The translations under genes and the position numbers were made by a program. From Rhytidiadelphus loreus (lineage: Eukaryota > Streptophyta > Bryopsida > Hypnales > Hylocomiaceae), in assembly GCA_947034895.1 (NCBI GenBank), contig OX344765.1, positions 439,001-503,000 of the forward strand: a DNA stretch of 64,000 bases. Direction: 5' to 3'. A model generated the notes under the pieces. That model was not told the origin of the DNA, did not search any database, and was given only the letters and a program-made list of their open reading frames with translations. This document shows, one piece after another, positions 1 to 12,109 of this stretch. Position 1 is the stretch's first letter; each line of letters starts with the position of its first letter.

Positions 1-720
1 TAGCGTTCTATCTAAACTGCATTTTTCTGGGCTCAATACTATGAGTGCTACAATACTACAAAATGGAACAATCTTAGCCGTTAATTTGAAAAATTGATAG
101 CTAATAGTACTTTTGACTATTTATAAAAAGTGAAAAAGTACTCTTTGAAAAGAAAAGAAATTTGTCACAGAAAATAGATAAAATTAAGTGTAAATTAATA
201 ATGATAATAAAATTATGAACAAAAGAAAATAAAAGATTGACCATTTGTAAAGACTTGATAGTGATTACATTTCACCAAAAACTAGAAGTTGAAACCATCT
301 TAAATGTTTAGAGTGCTATGCGCAAGAGACCCCTATTTGCACGCATGTTGACAACAAAGAATTCTGTTTTTTTGGATGTCCTTTAGTGGGCACATGCTTG
401 TATAGTGTGGGAATAGCCCACCAAATATTCAAGTGAACATCATAATTTTTGGATATTCCACAGTACTAAAAACCACAAAATGTGACAAATTAGCTAAATT
501 GACATTTAATTATAAAATTATTTTTTAAAATTTCTAAAAAATAGCAAATCTCATGTCTTTTAAGTTATCCATCTTCAATAAAAAATTTGAGTCCATTGGC
601 TTCATTTTTTGAAAGTTACAGGTGATGGCAACTTAAGTGGCAACTCTGTTATTTCAATTGTGATGCAAAATAGGACTGGTCTTTCTTGCAATCACCCCAT
701 TTATATAGGCAACATCACAA
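1..720 (-). repeat. Dispersed repeat, copy A (inverted relative to 13495-14205)
   Basis: The reverse complement of this stretch aligns almost end to end with 13495-14205. Shared landmarks include an AGCCGTTGAT-like block, the GTAGTACTTTTTA tract, TGCATGTTGACAACAAAGAATT and a block near 690 reading TTGCAATCACCCCAT. The copy runs off the left edge of the window, so its outer end is unknown. No coding sequence is visible. It is probably part of a decayed transposable element, family not identified. Confidence 0.75.
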
Positions 721-2185
721 AAAAATTACCGCTTCTTCTTTTGAAAGTCTAGTACAAGATTCTACGATTAGATTTCCACAAAAATATTTTGTTGAAGTTT
801 TGGATGTATATAGTAAAAATAACAATGTTGAGTGGTTTAGGATAAGAAATGCCTTGGTCCTTTAGGGGATTAATATGAGCTTGATTTAAATAATTTGTGT
901 ATTCAAATAATCCTTTTTTATATAATTGCCATCTACAAAAGTCAATATGATTTTAAAGAAAAGACCATTTATTTTGTTTTATTGAAATACAAGATTTTGC
1001 AATAATTGGATTCTTCACTCCAAACTTTAAAATTGTGAATTATATTTCTTTTTATTGAATAGAAAGGATCAAGTTTTTTGTTTTTTTCAAGATTTTTTTG
1101 AGTAATAAAAAAATGATTCAATAGTACAATTTGAACATCAAGCCTATGACCATGACAGATTGACTAATCTCCTAATTTTAAAAAGACATGTTGAACATTT
1201 TGTTCAATGCACGATGTTTTATAATATAATATATGTCAATGTCACATTAGATGGTTTTCCGGGCCTCCGGAAGACCACGGGTTCTACTACTGTGAGAACC
1301 TAGGGAACGTGACTGCTAACCTGACACCTCAACGGTCCTACGTGGCCGAGAGGCTGCCAACAAATTTCCGGATTTTTTTTTTCAATTTTTTTTTGCATTT
1401 GAAGAATTAAACTTTTTTTGTTCTTATTTTTGCATCTCTTTAATTGTTGCCCTATTGAAGAAGATGAAGCTTTGGGAGGTGGTACAAAAATCCATATATG
1501 GTCTTGGGTCTAATTAGTATCTACCCCCAAAATGACATGCACCTCACAATCAAGAAGTAAATGTCAATTGGTGCTCCTTTAAAATGCCCCTAAAATTCCA
1601 CTTTTCAATACTCTAAAATTGCATTTTGAAAAGGGTTTCAAAACTCAAAGTTTCTAAAATACTAGAAGTGCATTGAATTCTGTATACATTACAAAATGGA
1701 TTTTTTAAATGATATTTTTAGCCTTAATCCAGAACATTTTGTCCAAGAAGATCATTTGGAGACCAAGGGAGTATTTGATATGAATTTTTTTCTATTCATC
1801 TTTATTTTAAATTCACAATAATTTCAAGATTTCAAGATTTCTATAGAACGTGTGATTGCATCTCTGAAAAATTAATAAAATAAAATTGTACTTTAATTTA
1901 TAGGAGAATGGAGCATGTTTAGAAATTTCTTTTTCAGTTTTCGTCCATGGTCATAGGGTTTGTCCTTTAACCCTTGAAGGACAGACTAGTGATTGCAAAA
2001 ATCATCTATTTTTGTCCCATGTAAATGATTGGTTTTAAGAAAATCCAAAAGCACTCATTGGAAGTCAAACTACAATAGAAGACCTCCCCTTTTAACACAA
2101 AATTCTGAAGATGAATACTTGCACTTCTATGTTGAATGGAGAGATTCTTTGTCATTCATGGGCCGAAAAATGGCCACAACGTAGT
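721..2185. other. AT-rich intergenic DNA with a partial MITE
   Basis: No gene is seen. The only recognisable piece is at about 1244-1390: it starts CATTAGATGG and continues through a GC-richer block ending in a T tract. It matches the left two thirds of the MITE at 4169-4443, but the matching right end is missing, so it looks truncated. Confidence 0.6.
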
Positions 2186-3097
2186 TTAACCCCTAAAGGA
2201 CCATTGTCCCCTTAGGGGACAAAATGGATTTCGGGCAAGTTCCTATGATCTCAATTTTTTATGAAACTTTTTGAAACTTTCTCATAAGATAGAAAAGTTT
2301 ATTAGCTTTGTGGGAATATAAATTTTAATTCAATTGGTGCCTGGGAACAAAAGTTATGGCATCTTAAACATAATTTTCACGTCACCGGGCAGAAAAAGAA
2401 ATCTACAAAAATTTGAAATTAATTTTTTAATTTTTTTCTTCTTGAAGATCATATTTTTGTCTACATGTGAAGCTTTGATTCATTCCATTTGGATTAGTAA
2501 TGTGAAAGTTATAAACAATCTTGTTTTTCGGGCAATTTGAGCATCTTCTTGAAAAAATAACTTATAGGATTGAATTTTGAATGCAATTTTCACAATTTTT
2601 CAAAAAAAATTGTTTGACAAGGTTGAGTTTTCTATTTAGAACAATCTCACCATTGAGATTATTGTGTTTCAATCCCATTTTAGAGCTATTAATGATTTAG
2701 TTTTTCTTTCAATCTTGGACTTACTTCTACTTAACAGTTTTTTAAAGTATGAAAATCAAGCATGTTTTTTTTTATTTTTTATTTTTAGACTTTCAACTCA
2801 ATTCTTCAACACAAATTTTTTTTAATTCAAAGTCCATGGTGCAAAAAATTTCCACAAATGGCATTCAAAGTCATCTGAAATTGCAGGCTAGTGTTAAAAA
2901 ACAAATTCTGTTTTCAACTTTGAATGCTAATATCTTTCAATCTATACGGTCAAACTTCATGAAATTTTTACCACATGATCATCAACTAGTAAAGTACAAG
3001 ATCCTACGGTTAGATTCTAAACAAAGTATTTTTTTTGTATTTTTGGATGAATGCTGTAGAAATGACAGTTTTGAGTATTTTTTCCTTTAGGGGTTAA
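2186..3097 (+). mobile_element. TTAA-bounded non-autonomous DNA element, copy 1
   Basis: A 912-bp block begins TTAACCCCTAAAG and ends CTTTAGGGGTTAA, so it has short inverted termini next to TTAA on both sides. A second copy in opposite orientation lies at 48504-49433 and aligns along its whole length. TTAA duplication plus termini starting CCC is the hallmark of piggyBac superfamily elements, so a piggyBac-like MITE is the inference. No transposase is encoded; the short open frames inside are not conserved in copy 2. The TTAA could instead be part of the terminal repeat of another superfamily. Confidence 0.6.
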
Positions 3098-4168
3098 TGG
3101 TGAGGTCTGAGCATCCTCCAAGTGCCAAAAATGCACCTTCCATAACTAGCAAAGATGAACTGCATCCCTGACGGGAACAGAACTTTGCCATGATGTTGAT
3201 TTTTCATTAATGAAATTGCAGATATGGAAAGAATTGGATGAGAATTGTCCATCGTCCAAAACATTCTTTTATTGAAATCTATGGTTGATGTGGTCATCCC
3301 AATAGATAGGAAGAATCAATGTCCTCAAGTCATGCATCTAGTGGTTCAATGTGCATATTCTTATGGAAATGTTTCAAGTTTCTCAAAATATTGCATTTTA
3401 GTGCACCTTGGAAAAAAAAATCTTGTCTATCCTAATGTGCAAACATCCATATCATCATATGTTGTGATTTATTAGTATATTATATATTAGCATAGTACTC
3501 GTGTATATTGTGATATCTATAGATCTTCTCAAATTTGGAATGCAACAATCCTTGTACCATTTAATGTTAGTAGTGAAAAGATTTCTAACATCCGTCCAAC
3601 TTGCAAAGAATTCTAAATTTTCTCAAATTTCACATTATGAATATTGTGCCTTCCTAAGATTCTGTAGATGTCAAAAAACACCTCATATGCCCAGTTTGGA
3701 CAAAATTTGAGTAAGTTATGGCCATTCGAAAATTCCAGTTTCCCAATCTGTGATTCAGATCAACGCAAACCAACGTAAATTGGGAGATAGGAAAACTCCC
3801 AAAATAACGAATATCGTGTTTGATCATTTTTGGGCTTTGGACCCCTCTAGCATTTAATCTTTGAGCATCTTCAATCCAACCAGTATATTGGCCATTCAAT
3901 TTATTTCTAACTTTTGACTGGTATATAATTTGAATATGAAATCACTTTCATTAAAAACATATCCAAAAGCACTTTGAATAGATAAATACAAAAAAACTCA
4001 AATTTAAACATTTGACCATCAACATAAATCCTTTCAAAAACAACCTAGGAAACAAAAATTATAGAAGCCTCACCAAATCATCTCTAAGAAAGAAAAATCA
4101 AGAAGTTAGAGAGAGGCTTAGATGCATGCATTATTTAGTCTTACATATTTCTGAACAAATTTAAGATT
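3098..4168. other. AT-rich intergenic DNA, nothing recognised
   Basis: I see no gene, RNA or element ends here. Short open frames on both strands have no recognisable domain. Confidence 0.5.
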
Positions 4169-4443
4169 CATTAGATGGTTTCCCGGGCCTCCTAGAGACT
4201 GTGGGTTCTATTGCTGTGAGAATGCAAGGAACGTGATTGTTGGCCTGACACCTGAGCAGTCCTATGTGGCTGAGAGGTTTCCAACACATTTTTTGAATTT
4301 TTTTTCCACTTCTTTTTCCATGTGAAGAATTTAAATTTTTTGAATTTTTTTTTGGGACAGCTAGCCATTTTTCACTACGAGGGGAACAATGAAGGGGAAC
4401 GGCCCTCAAACGGTCTCTCAGAGGCTTGAAATAACATGTAATG
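4169..4443 (+). mobile_element. MITE of the CATTAGATGG family
   Basis: The element starts CATTAGATGGTTTCCCGGGC and ends with a degenerate inverted end, ACATGTAATG (275 bp). Other members are at 12279-12522 and 33069-33385 and a truncated one is near 1244. All share a GC-richer interior, a T-rich middle and ends of the form CATTAGATGG / CCATCTAATG. It is non-coding. The superfamily is not clear. Confidence 0.6.
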
Positions 4444-5585
4444 GATATTGTATTATAAATCAAATTGAGTTGTTCTTTTGTTTTGCAAACAATATGATAT
4501 TGTTGGTACTATATAGGAGAGTAGCTTCCCTAAGGTTAGATCTCTATACCTACAATGTCAATTTTGTTAAATTGGTGACATTCCACAAGCCAAAAACCAT
4601 ATCATTTATCTTCCCAAAAGTTTAACTTCAAGCTATGAAGTAGGACCAGTGTAGATTTTGGTTGCAGATTGAACCGCGCACAAATAATGAAATATTGCCA
4701 ATTTTTCAAAATTGGCGTTACTAAATATTTCATATGAGAAACACATAGTTACAGTTCCATTTGTGTATTCTCTGGTTCATTCCATATTTCTAAGTATAAT
4801 ACTTGGGGTCTACAAATCTCTAATGTAATTATCTCTCTCTATATATATGTAGCTTTTTAAATATTATTTTAATGAGTCATGAAGTATAGTAAGACCAATC
4901 CTTTTATGAAAGTTACTTAGAATATTGTTGACTGTCAGTCAGTCAGATGAATTTCAATCATCTTATGATCGTTAGAAGAATATTGTGAGATTGAGTTCCA
5001 TGATCGGTGAAAAATCACCCAAATGAATGCATAATACATGAATCATGCAAGTTGTGGCTGGGCCAGCTTTCAGGATGAAACAGACTCAATGTAAGGTACT
5101 GAAATTAAGGTCCAACTGATTACGTACATGAATGCTGCGGCATACTTGCACTAGCCAGGTGCAGAGAGACGTTCCTACGTACTGTTGACTGTTGTACTCA
5201 AGATACAGTACATCAACCACGACGTGCTAGCTAGCTTCAACAGAAATCAAGTGCCGCCTAGCTGTCTCGAAGTACGTAACGCAAACTTTAATTTCCAATT
5301 CGATAGATAAAGAGTGTGCATAATTATATATATATACCGCAATTATTCATATTCGCCTTGCAAAACACTGCCCGTGCTAGCTCACCAAAATGCGCTAAAC
5401 ATTATGGAAGTGCTTCACTTGGGGTTACGAGATAATACGCCGCGCCTGAGAGTAGCTAGCGATTCTAAAACACGCGGCCTGCCTTGAAGTTAGACCTGAA
5501 GGCGGCCCGATCATCTTCAAGCAACTGCACAGTCAACAGACTACCATCGTATGTAGTGCAGTGCTGCCCATCAGTCGGTGCGTGG
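4444..5585. other. Transition from AT-rich repeats to the catalase 3' flank
   Basis: Up to about 5030 the DNA is AT-rich with a short TATATA tract near 4845. From about 5040 the composition becomes GC-richer and the sequence more complex, which marks the 3' untranslated and downstream region of the minus-strand catalase gene. A (TA)n tract lies near 5323-5335. No clear AATAAA signal was found for the catalase transcript. Confidence 0.5.
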
Positions 5586-8500
5586 CTAAATGTTTGCTCT
5601 TGCGCCGAGGCGCGATGCCATCTTCTGTCCCAGGGTCTTGTCACACTGCAAGTGGCAGCAGAAAAGTAATTCAAAGTGTAAGAGTTGTCTAACTTGTCTA
5701 GACCCTGATAGCCGTTTACGGTAGTAAAATTTGAAAGACATGACCATCTGTGAGATGATAGTTGCTTCAGTCATTAATATATACATCCTTCTACAGAGAT
5801 GATCAATCTGGTGGACTGGATCATTTGAAACGAATACATCGAATTGAAGAGTATACATGATTCGGCAAATTAAATTTAGGTTGAACCTATTATTGAGCAA
5901 TCATTACAGAATGGGCTTTCTGAACGACAGTGATGAGGTACTATACCTGGGACATGTAGGAGAGCCAAATGCTGCGGATTTCGTGTGTTAGCCGTGGATC
6001 ACCCAGCCCCTTGAGCATTCTGCCGATGAATCTCTCCTGCCTGTTGCACGCATTTGCAATTAATCGTACAAAATTGAACTTGAGTGAGTCGATGGAAGAA
6101 TGATGCAGGCATTGAATTCCGGTCAAGTGCAAAAGACAAGTTGTACACAATGTGCCTGGCCAAACGAGCTAGCTAAACGAGTTCGGTCGATACTCAATAT
6201 GGTCACATGGTGCGGTGGCGTAGCTTACCTGTCAGGGTCCCAAGAGCGGTATCGTTCGCCGGGCTGGATGAAGTTGTTCTCCTTTGGAATCACAGTCTGT
6301 ACACACACCGGTTATTACGAACGTTTAAATCAATTAAACGTCACAAACCCATTGTGGGTTCTTGAGTCCCTTAGGAAATGATTTTCTATCGTATATGCAG
6401 GGTTGATTCACCGCATGTGGAGCATTGCCATTCATAAAGAAAGGATTGAGATGACTGTACACATAACCCTGTCAGGAAAAATGGAGCGTCGAGACTTACC
6501 TGACTTACCTGGTGTTACGTAAGTTTCATTTCGTTGTGGCCTGAATGTTTTGATGAACAAATGTAGGTCGACAAGGACTGCGCCCCGGCTGTTAACTATA
6601 GTGCCGGCGACTCTTCATTTAGAAGAATCCAAGACAATTAATTCTTGACTTCAGGTTCACAGTAACCAGCCGAGTGCGCAGGCCCCGGTGACCTTCATCG
6701 GTTCGATCATCATGAAGAATGAAAAGCTCAAGTTCGATTTCTCGCAGTCCAGGTCTGAGATGGGAAATGTATGCTTTGGCAAAGGCTTTAGGGTTCTATA
6801 GGTTATGAATGGACGAAGTGAACTGTAGTCTGCTATGGAACTCAACGGCGGTTGGAATGAATGTTGGATATGATCAACTGCTTACTCAATCTGGAGATCA
6901 ATCTGAGACTCTAAGCTAGAGTCATCTCAAGATCCCTAGGCTAGACCGGCGTACTAAATTTCAGAGACGTTGACGATGGAGCTAAAGATGGTCATGGACG
7001 AAATAGTGAAGGACTTGATTTGGCAATGGTCGCCAGGAATGAGCGAGATGGATGTGGGATCTGGAAAACGAAAAAATAGCAAATAAATTACCTTTTCTCG
7101 GATGCCACTGACGTGTGCCTTGGAGATCGGGAAGCGCTCTGCCAGGCGAAGGGAGTCGAAGCGTGATGGCCAGTAGTTGACCTGCCAGTAGGCGTAGACG
7201 ATCAGTTAGTAATTTTATTATTGGAGATGTCACAGATGATCACGAAGATCGAAATTAGTCTAGCTGGAGTACATCGACAGTGAGGCCGGGAGGCTTGAAC
7301 TGATTACAAGAATGCACGCAGATCACCTCTTCGTCACGGTGAGTGAAATTCATGGAGCCTTCGTGGTGGTTGTTGTGATGCGCGCACTTAGGAGCGTTTG
7401 CTGGCAAGAGCAGGTAGTTGGGACCGAGGCGATGGCGTTGGGTATCACCGTATGCGAAAATACGGCATTGCAGCATCTTGTCATTGCTGTAGTAGACTCC
7501 GGGGGGCACAATTCCAGGAGAGAACGCAAGTTGCTCGTTTTCGTTGAAGAAGTTGTCCAAATTCTTGTTCAACACCATTCGTCCCACAGGCTGCATTCCA
7601 TGACACTCAATGTCTGTAATTTGGCACGGCGACTCAGATTCTACCTAAAACACTCGCTATGTTTGATAAATATAAATATCAAATCATGTATCAATTGCTT
7701 CATGTCTGGACATGAACGAAGTAATAAATGGATATATATCTTTCACCCGGCAGTGATAAAATAATACCTGCAACGGGAACAACTCCTCTGGCCAGATCTT
7801 GGTGGTGTCCATGGGATCAAAGTCGTATTTGTCTTCATCATTCGGGTTCATAGTCTGGATATACAATCTCCATTCGGGAAAGCTGCCGGAAGCTATGGAG
7901 TCGTACAGATCCTTCGTGGCATGGCTGTGATTTTGGGCCACCACTTTGGCAGCCTCCTCCTCCAGCAGGAACTTCAATCCACAAGTCGGCCTCCAGTGCC
8001 ATTTGATAAGCGTCTCCTTGCCCGCCTTGTTGATCAACTGGTGTGGCCGGTAGCATGAAGCACATGGAGATGGATTAATATGTACATTCGGTCATTCACA
8101 ACAGCGGCGGAGTATACTTTCACAAAATGCTTGGAAATAAAACTATGGGATATACCGAACAGTACAGAGACATCGATCGGATTAAAGATATACACCCCAG
8201 GGATGATAAATAAATACCGTAGATCTGGCAAGAAGCTAGCACGGTAATTAATTAAATTAGTACCTTGAAGGTATGCACAGCGTATCCGTCCATATGGCGG
8301 TAGTCGGTGGGGACTCCCCAGTCGTCCAACCACCAGAAGAACATGTGGGTGCTCTCGGGGATGTACGACAAGTAGTCCATGATGCGCCACCATTCTTGCA
8401 CATTGGACTTGGGGTTTGGTTTCATGGCGTGAATCACATCCGGAAACTGCGTGCTCCGATCCGTCGCATGCACAGAAAACCACTAATCAGAGGAGATAAT

Positions 8501-10260
8501 GTGTCATCATTCGGTCTAAATGAAATTCTAATTCTTTCCAATCAGGTCGGCCGAGACGAACGGCAAATATATATTCCAAACAACTTATCTCTTGCAGACC
8601 AGACCAGACATTTTTGTTTTTGCCGAGATATGCCTACTGGTTTCAGAACTGTACCTGCATAGCGTCGCGCACGAAGAAAACGGGCATGTTGTTGCCCACC
8701 ATATCAAAGTTACCTTCGCGGGTGTAGAACTTAACGGCAAATCCTCGAGGGTCTGGCAACGTCTCGGGGCTGCCCTTCTCGTGAATGACGGTGGAGAACC
8801 GCGCAATGAGAGGCGTCTGCAAGCAGCTCACCCACGTGGAGATCAAACAGGGGGCTTCAACCCTGGGTCTTACAGTTGGTTCTAGCACGGGAAGGTCAAT
8901 AGATGTGAAGGAACTGAATATATAATATTCACACCATCAATGTTTGAGACCGAAGCACAACTGTAAACTATTTGCCTGGCCTCCAAGAATATTGGCACTG
9001 TACCTGGACACCGACACCCCGAAGAAAGTCGGCGCATGTGAGGTGGGTGATGTCATGGGTGACCTCGAAGTAGCCCTTGGCTCCTGCTCCACGAGCGTGC
9101 ACGATGCGCTCCGGAATACGTTCTCTGTGGAAGTTGGCGATCTTCTCCACCAAGTGGTAGTCTTCCAGGAGCACAGGTCCTGCATCATCAAGTCAGAAGA
9201 GGGATCAGAGACCACGATATCCTTTGCAAGCTTTGCAGGTATATACATGCAACCAGCTAGCGACACTGCTGTTAGAATGTGCGCCGATTTACAAGTGCCT
9301 GGATTGAAGCTTGGGGTGGCAACAAGCCAAACAGCTGGCCCTGCATCATGGAATTAGTTCGAGTGTTCCTTGCACTATTCATGGCCAACAATGAACATAA
9401 TTGATTTATTTTCTCCGATCAAGCTTGCCGCTTGCAGCATGCCGAACTAATTAATCCGGCGAACTCAATCTTCACAATTAACATTGATCGACTGAAACTG
9501 TATTGAGCTCAGAAGACTACCACTCGGTGCATGGTTTGTTCAGAAGACAATCATCACTGAGTTCTTGAACGAACATCAATGTTAATTAGTGAGACTGGAA
9601 GTCAAAAACGGTTCTCAACTGGGCGGTCATGGCGTACCTCGACTGCCAATGGTCATAGACGAAGAGTTGTTGTAAACCGGCCCGCCTTGATTGTTGGTCA
9701 TATAGGGCGTGTTGAACGCACTCGACGGACGGTACTGCAGAAAATGATCATCCTGGTCACTTCAACATTCAGAGTGTAGAAGCAGCAGCACCTTGACAAC
9801 ATGACACTTATACTTGAATAAAGAAATCCGAAATGACGCAATTCAGCTGAAACAAAACAATACAGTATAGACATGCACCCATGTTTCTCATGCTCCTCCA
9901 CCAGCTCTGCAGATTATACATTTGGGTCCTCTACATTGATCCGATCGGACGTCAGTCAGCTCATTACAAGACTTGGGTAACAATATGTGTGTGCAGTGTC
10001 ATGTCCGAAATCGAAAAGCTAATTAATTATTATGCCACTGAGATCGACATGATTTCGCCTCTACTCTTCGTAAATGAGTAATCAGGTAGACACACGAATG
10101 CAAGAGATCAGAGCGTAGTCGATCGGTGCTAACTCTTCCGATCCTGCAGTGAGTTCAAGCAACGCATGCGATACACATTGAAGGCTGTAAGCAAGGAAAC
10201 GCAGCGAGAGAGACGAAGGCGGCGACCTCCAGTAGGGGAACTCACCCTGTAGGGATCCAT
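5586..10260 (-). CDS. CAT: Catalase, peroxisomal, 11 exons, 492 aa
   Basis: Heme catalase that converts hydrogen peroxide to water and oxygen, expected in peroxisomes. Exons, from the start: 10260-10246, 9734-9638, 9179-9004, 8816-8655, 8446-8264, 8037-7768, 7590-7327, 7181-7092, 6296-6229, 6040-5947, 5645-5586. Every intron is GT-AG, all phases join without a stop, and the sum is exactly 492 codons, the standard plant catalase length. The protein begins [13 protein letters not shown]. It keeps catalytic His65 (IVHARG), Asn138 (VGNNMPVFF) and heme-ligand Tyr348 ([14 protein letters not shown]), plus [13 protein letters not shown] and [13 protein letters not shown]. The C-terminus is [14 protein letters not shown], so the internal targeting tripeptide, normally QKL at -13 to -11, is QKM. 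Proline 117 replaces the usual arginine before DPRG. Exon 1 is only 15 nt. The model looks intact. Confidence 0.96.
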
Positions 10261-11050
10261 GGTGGAAGCTTGGGATGAGAAGAAATGCGAGCCTAAAGTG
10301 TGTCCTGCCCGTGGTCCTTGAGTGTGGTCCTTGCTGTGCCTTCTCATTCATGGCCGGCACAAGCCCAGTCTATATAGCTTTACCCTCTGCTCGCTCTGCT
10401 CACCCGGCCTGCGGGCGGGTCCGCCTTCACTTGCCAATTCTTGCTGCATTCTGATCTAACTTGCTGTCTGCATGAATGGACCCGGCCTGCTCCCACAGTC
10501 AGTCCCACCCGCAACCCGGCCTCCGTCCCGAGCCTGGCCCGCTCATAGTACGCAGTCTGTCTATGTCATCTCTGCAAACCTGGCAGTCACAGTTTTATCA
10601 TTTACTTTGAAATCTCCTGGCAGTACGACTCTGTCTGCATTATTGCCAGTGAACGACGTATCGAGTGACATCCCTTAGTCGGTTTCCTCAGTAAGACAGC
10701 AACATCTCTTCCAATCCCTTCAATTCATTGCAACCGTGTCAGAAATGATGCTAGCTCGTCCACTTGCATTGCATGGCGCTGGTTTCCGATCACGTACATC
10801 AGAAGATCGATGTCATGACAGTCGTCACGCATCTCGAGTGACAAGCCAATTCCCATGCCTTACGTCCTTTTCCGTATCTACTCAGTGACTCCTTCCTGAT
10901 TACTCCCGATTTTCGTATCAGTTGATCACATGGGTACTCTCCAGTTAACTTTACTTACGCCATCAGTTTCGCAGGGCCGGTTTATATATCCCTGCTGGCC
11001 AGCGTGGATGACTGGGGGAAAGTATTATTACGTAACTTAGCTTGATCGGG
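10261..11050 (-). promoter_or_regulatory. GC-richer upstream region of the catalase gene
   Basis: This is the 5' leader and upstream flank of the catalase. It is clearly richer in G and C and in pyrimidine-rich CCGGCC/CCCGCC words than the DNA beyond 11050, where the sequence turns AT-rich again. Several ACGT cores occur but no specific operator can be assigned. Confidence 0.45.
10370..10379 (-). promoter_or_regulatory. Probable TATA box of the catalase gene
   Basis: On the minus strand this reads GCTATATAGA, about 110 nt upstream of the catalase ATG. A start site some 30 nt downstream would give a 5' leader of roughly 80 nt. An in-frame upstream ATG at 10347 and another ATG at 10351 lie close to that predicted start site, so they may not be in the mRNA. 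Confidence 0.55.
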
Positions 11051-12109
11051 GAATGAAAACTCCTGATCCGCTGGCATGGACAGCGACCGGTGCATTGTGG
11101 TCAGAATAAGGAGTTTGACATTATGCGGTTATTGAAAATTTTCAGTTTTTTCCCGCAGTAGTACAAGTGTGAGAAACAGTGAGAGCAATTGAAATTATGT
11201 TTTCTTTTACTGTAATTTGCTATGAATTTTTGAAGTGTTTAATGCATTTTTGCCCATAAGAGTCTGTAGACTACCTTAAAATCAACAAAATTTGAATCAA
11301 TCATGCTCATTTAACTCACCTAAAGTAGTCAAAGTCTTTTCTAATATGGAAGGCCTAAAAAATCAATTCTCAGTGAAAAATTGGAAGCTCCTAATGAAGT
11401 TACTAACTACTTAATTATTGTCAAGTAAGACATGCATTGAAGCCAAAATCTGAAAAAACTGAAAAAACCATAATGGAGTCATTTGGTAGGACTGGTGACT
11501 ACTATGGGTCATTTGACTACAATGGGCTGATTTACCTTATACAAGAATTCTGGATAAACCTTTGAGGTAAGGCAAAGCTAAGCTAAAAGTAGCATATGAG
11601 CTTACTCATAAACATCTTACGAAATCTTATCAGCAGGTGAAAGAGGATTTCTAACACACTTTGACAAGGAATTTCGTGAAAATGGCGATATTCCATACTC
11701 CATTTTCAGGCTACGTGGTTTAGACCGCAAAAGTGTCATCTAGGATTGGTGTAGATTTCAGACTACACAGTCTAAAGCATAAAAGTGCCAAAAATGGCAC
11801 CACTTTAATGAAATTCCCCATTTTGGTTGTTTAACATGCATTACTTGGACACACTATGAATAAATAAGTTATAAAACTTCAAAGTATTGTTTGTAGGTGT
11901 ACTTACTAAAGATTTACTCATTTACACTAGATTCTCCTAGACTCTCTTGTTTTGATTTTGTACATCTTCTATCATCAAAATTAATTTAGGTTTTTGTGAT
12001 GCTTCTTGTTCCATATAAAGGTTTCGCATTTGGAGCACATGCTTGGCAATAATTTTACTTAGTCCAATTAATATACCATGAGCTTTTGGAAGCTTATTCA
12101 AATGTTTAG
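11051..12109. other. AT-rich intergenic DNA with a dispersed short module
   Basis: No gene is seen. A module of the form GTGATCTAAACCATAAAAGTG followed by TAGGATTGGTATAGATTT appears near 11715-11800. It recurs several times at 13300-13500 and in part at 34863-34905, so it belongs to an unidentified repeat family. Confidence 0.5.

Noticed and set aside
2749..3090. Open frame of 113 codons inside the TTAA-bounded element
   Set aside because: It is not preserved in the full-length copy at 48504-49433 and has no motif.
6657..6845. Minus-strand open frame within the catalase gene ([16 protein letters not shown]) as an extra exon
   Set aside because: The exon ending REK joins exactly to the exon starting TVIPKENNF in phase and in homology, and the total is already 492 residues; this stretch lies in the 795-bp intron.
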